From: Centropus unirufus
Taxonomy: Eukaryota; Chordata; Aves; Cuculiformes; Centropidae
Direction of reading: 5' to 3'
DNA length: 64,000 nt
Assembly (NCBI GenBank): GCA_013397695.1
Contig: VYZI01000058.1
Span: 142,013-206,012 of the forward strand
Shown: positions 61,606 through 64,000 of the stretch, piece by piece
How the letters are laid out: every line of letters begins with the position of its first letter
Numbering within the stretch: position 1 is the stretch's first letter
Notes under the pieces: generated by a model
Databases searched by the model: none
What the model was told of the DNA's origin: nothing
Seen by the model: only the letters and a program-made list of their open reading frames with translations
Translations under genes and position numbers: made by a program

Positions 61606-64000
61606 TGCTCTCATGGCCCTCCCAAGCACCCTTCCCACACCACCCTTGGACCTCACAGTGGGCAAGCATCAAGCCAAGGCATGGTTGTACGGAGGGTGGT
61701 CAGGACCATCTTTCCCCACTGCTTCCTTCCAAAACTAGTTGAGACATGCAGACATGTTTTGCAGCTGCAGGACAGCTAGTTCTTGGGCATCTCTGTTTTT
61801 GCCATACCTCTTATACACCTCACCTGCAAAGCTATGGTAGTATCAGCTTTCCTGTGAAAGGACTTTTGCTCTGTGTCTCCAAATGATGCTCAACAATGAG
61901 CTTCTAAGTGCTGAGAATAAGAGTGCATGTGCAAAGAGAACCCACATGTGCCCTTGCCCCAGTTTTTAAAAAGGCAAGATCGTGCTGAGCAGTAGCTGTC
62001 ACTGCCAGCTCTTGAGGAGCAGGTAACATGGGCCATTGGCTCACGGAGGATAGAAAAGTAGAAATAAAAAGCTCACAGGTGTGTAGAACTGAGCATGACA
62101 AAAGAAATAATTTAACACAGAAAATACAAAATCATCCTGGACTCAAGAGGAAAACGTAATGTGGGAAGGTGTAAAACTAGAAAGGATGAAGGTGGCAAAT
62201 GAGCAAAGTTCAGCCCTCTACAAGGAACAACCCAAGGGCTAGCACTTTCCTGCCTGTTTGCTGACTGCCCGGCCAGCAAAATGGCCCCAGCAGCTTGCTC
62301 ACGGACTGCTGAGCATATCATGCCAACAAGCATGTAAGCTTTAGCTATTTATTCTGGACTGTATGAGCAATAAATTGTGATTGCAGGCACATAAATTGCG
62401 TCTGTTTTGCATCCCTGGGCTCAGTTGAAGAACCCAAATAAAGGTGGCCAAAGTCTGAAAGGTTAGAAATGTTACTATTTTGGTCGGCCAATCTCATGGG
62501 CTGTGGAGTGACACTCGTGATGCAACATTTGCTTTGGGACTGTGCAGTAAAAACGTCCTCCCAGAAAAAGGCAACCGAGACGCATTTAAGACACAGGGCG
62601 AACATCGAGTTGCCTTCTAAAGAGAAATCCTGTCATAAATAAACACAATATAAATAATAAGTAGAAATCAGAGACCTTGGATACAAGTGTGAGTGTATCT
62701 CAATTAGGAATAAACAAACAAGTTCCAGCAACTGAAATGTGATAGAAAATGCATGGATGCTAAAATGGATTTTAAATTAAATTCACAGAAAGTTTTAATT
62801 ACATTTTAGGCTTTTTTTCTCCAGCTTAACAGAGAGGAAAATGTTATGACATCACAAAGTATGGAAAATTCCAGGAAAATATCAGCCAAAGTATATCTTA
62901 GGCAAATTAAAAAATGCTAACCAATGAGAAAAAAGAAAACTCCTTTCTTAGATTAAATCCCAACTCCAGTCTTCACTGAAGACTCTAACAAATTCCTGTT
63001 GTCCTTGGTGGGCTTAATTAGCATGTGCTTATGACACTGGATTGGTAAAGGATTTTTTTTTCATTTCGAGAAATTAATTAATCCTAAATTAATTAATTTT
63101 TAATGACATTCATTAAAATGAATCCTGAAAATTTAGCATTTTTTTATTTCTCTAGCCTCTTTGGACAAGCTTTGTCTCTTTGATATTCAGGAATGGTTTC
63201 CAACCTTCCACCCAATGAATCAACTGCCCTGACCAACTTTTACCTTACACGCACATCTACTCCTGTAGTTACTTAACCACACATAGGTCAAATCATACCT
63301 TCTTCCCATAAGATGTTGATTTAAGCTATAAGTTCCTTGAGCTGATGTGGCTTTGGATTTTGAAGCTGCCCTCACCTGGATGTAGCTGGGAAAGATTGAG
63401 ACAATTTTAGTGAGGTGTGGACGCCAGTTGATGTAGAGATTTGCTATACCTTATTTGCTCATCCATTATTTGTATTTCAGGTAAGATTTCTGCTGCTTTC
63501 TTTTGGGAAAGGACCCTACTACACTAGGTCCCCCTGTATATTCTCCTAGTTGCACCCTCAACAGCGTCTATCATACACAGCCAGGGGCAAAGATAATTTC
63601 TCACATTATCATTCTAAAAGAATTACTTCTACTATAAAAATGCTTAGTTCTGATATAATATTCTCCAGGAAAGAGAATCAGGAAATTCATTGGCAGTTTG
63701 TGGCTTGTAAAACAATTGTTCTTTGTTTGAACAGTATTTTTTCTTTTTTTTTTTTCTTAAAAAATCCCCAAAACCATAGCTTGAAGTCCTACTGTTCAAG
63801 AAAATCTTAAAAAATTGTTTTATACTTAAGAACGTTGTCACAATCCTCTATTTACTCACCTTGGATCACGTTCAAGTTTTTCTATCCTTGCTGGTGTTTT
63901 GTGGCTGCCCATCACCATAGACTGCCACTGCCCCTTGTAAAATGCTTGCTCTGAACAGTAGCAGTGGTAGACTTGGTAACCCCAGAGTGGGGCACTCCAA
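61606..64000. other. Upstream flank of SLC5A7
   Basis: AT-rich again beyond the purine tract. Holds the TAATTA cluster (63071-63123) and a T-run near 63737-63757. No neighbouring gene, exon or CR1 copy recognised. Confidence 0.65.
63071..63123. promoter_or_regulatory. Cluster of homeodomain-type TAATTA motifs
   Basis: A 15-bp tandem unit AAATTAATTAATCCT (63071-63085), with a second copy starting at 63086, followed by the inverted repeat ATTCATT-AA-AATGAAT (63108-63123). TAAT cores recur about every 4-8 bp. About 1.8 kb upstream of the TATA-like box. Binding by homeodomain factors is a guess. Confidence 0.4.

Noticed and set aside
1..64000. CRISPR arrays, tRNA or rRNA genes, bacterial-type operons
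   Set aside because: No regularly spaced direct repeats with spacers, no clear cloverleaf or rRNA blocks, and the spliced gene and CR1 elements show a vertebrate nuclear genome.

Overview
This window looks like vertebrate nuclear DNA, almost certainly from a bird. It is AT-rich and CpG-poor, with long introns and GT-AG splice sites. It also carries several decayed copies of the CR1 LINE family, two of them with the typical terminus built from the octamer ATTCTATG or its complement. I see no bacterial-type operons, no CRISPR array and no convincing tRNA or rRNA gene. Most short open reading frames here are chance.

The one recognisable gene is SLC5A7, the high-affinity choline transporter CHT1, on the minus strand. 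It has eight coding exons between 60018 (ATG) and 39297 (stop), plus a likely non-coding first exon ending at 60872 inside a CpG island at about 60700-61250. All junctions are GT-AG and all phases agree. The joined frame encodes 578 residues, against 580 in mammals as I recall. Asp242, Asn301, Asp349, Glu451, Lys499 and the Leu531-Val532 sorting signal sit at the same numbers as in the human protein. CHT1 takes choline back into cholinergic nerve endings, the rate-limiting step for acetylcholine synthesis.

Layout: 1-39 kb is a gene-poor flank downstream of SLC5A7. It holds CR1 copies at about 7.7-8.4 kb and 34.0-34.5 kb, a probable solo retroviral LTR at 21359-21832, a small local repeat family at 16.4 and 18.8-19.0 kb, and a few GC-richer patches I cannot explain. 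SLC5A7 fills 39.2-61.2 kb, with CR1 copies in three introns. 61.2-64 kb is upstream flank: a purine-rich tract with AP-1-like and CRE-like sites, then AT-rich DNA with a cluster of homeodomain-type motifs.

I found no clearly new biological system. The items most worth checking are the LTR, the local repeat family, the upstream open reading frames of SLC5A7, the shortened C-terminus, and an unrecognised pair of overlapping frames in intron 3.
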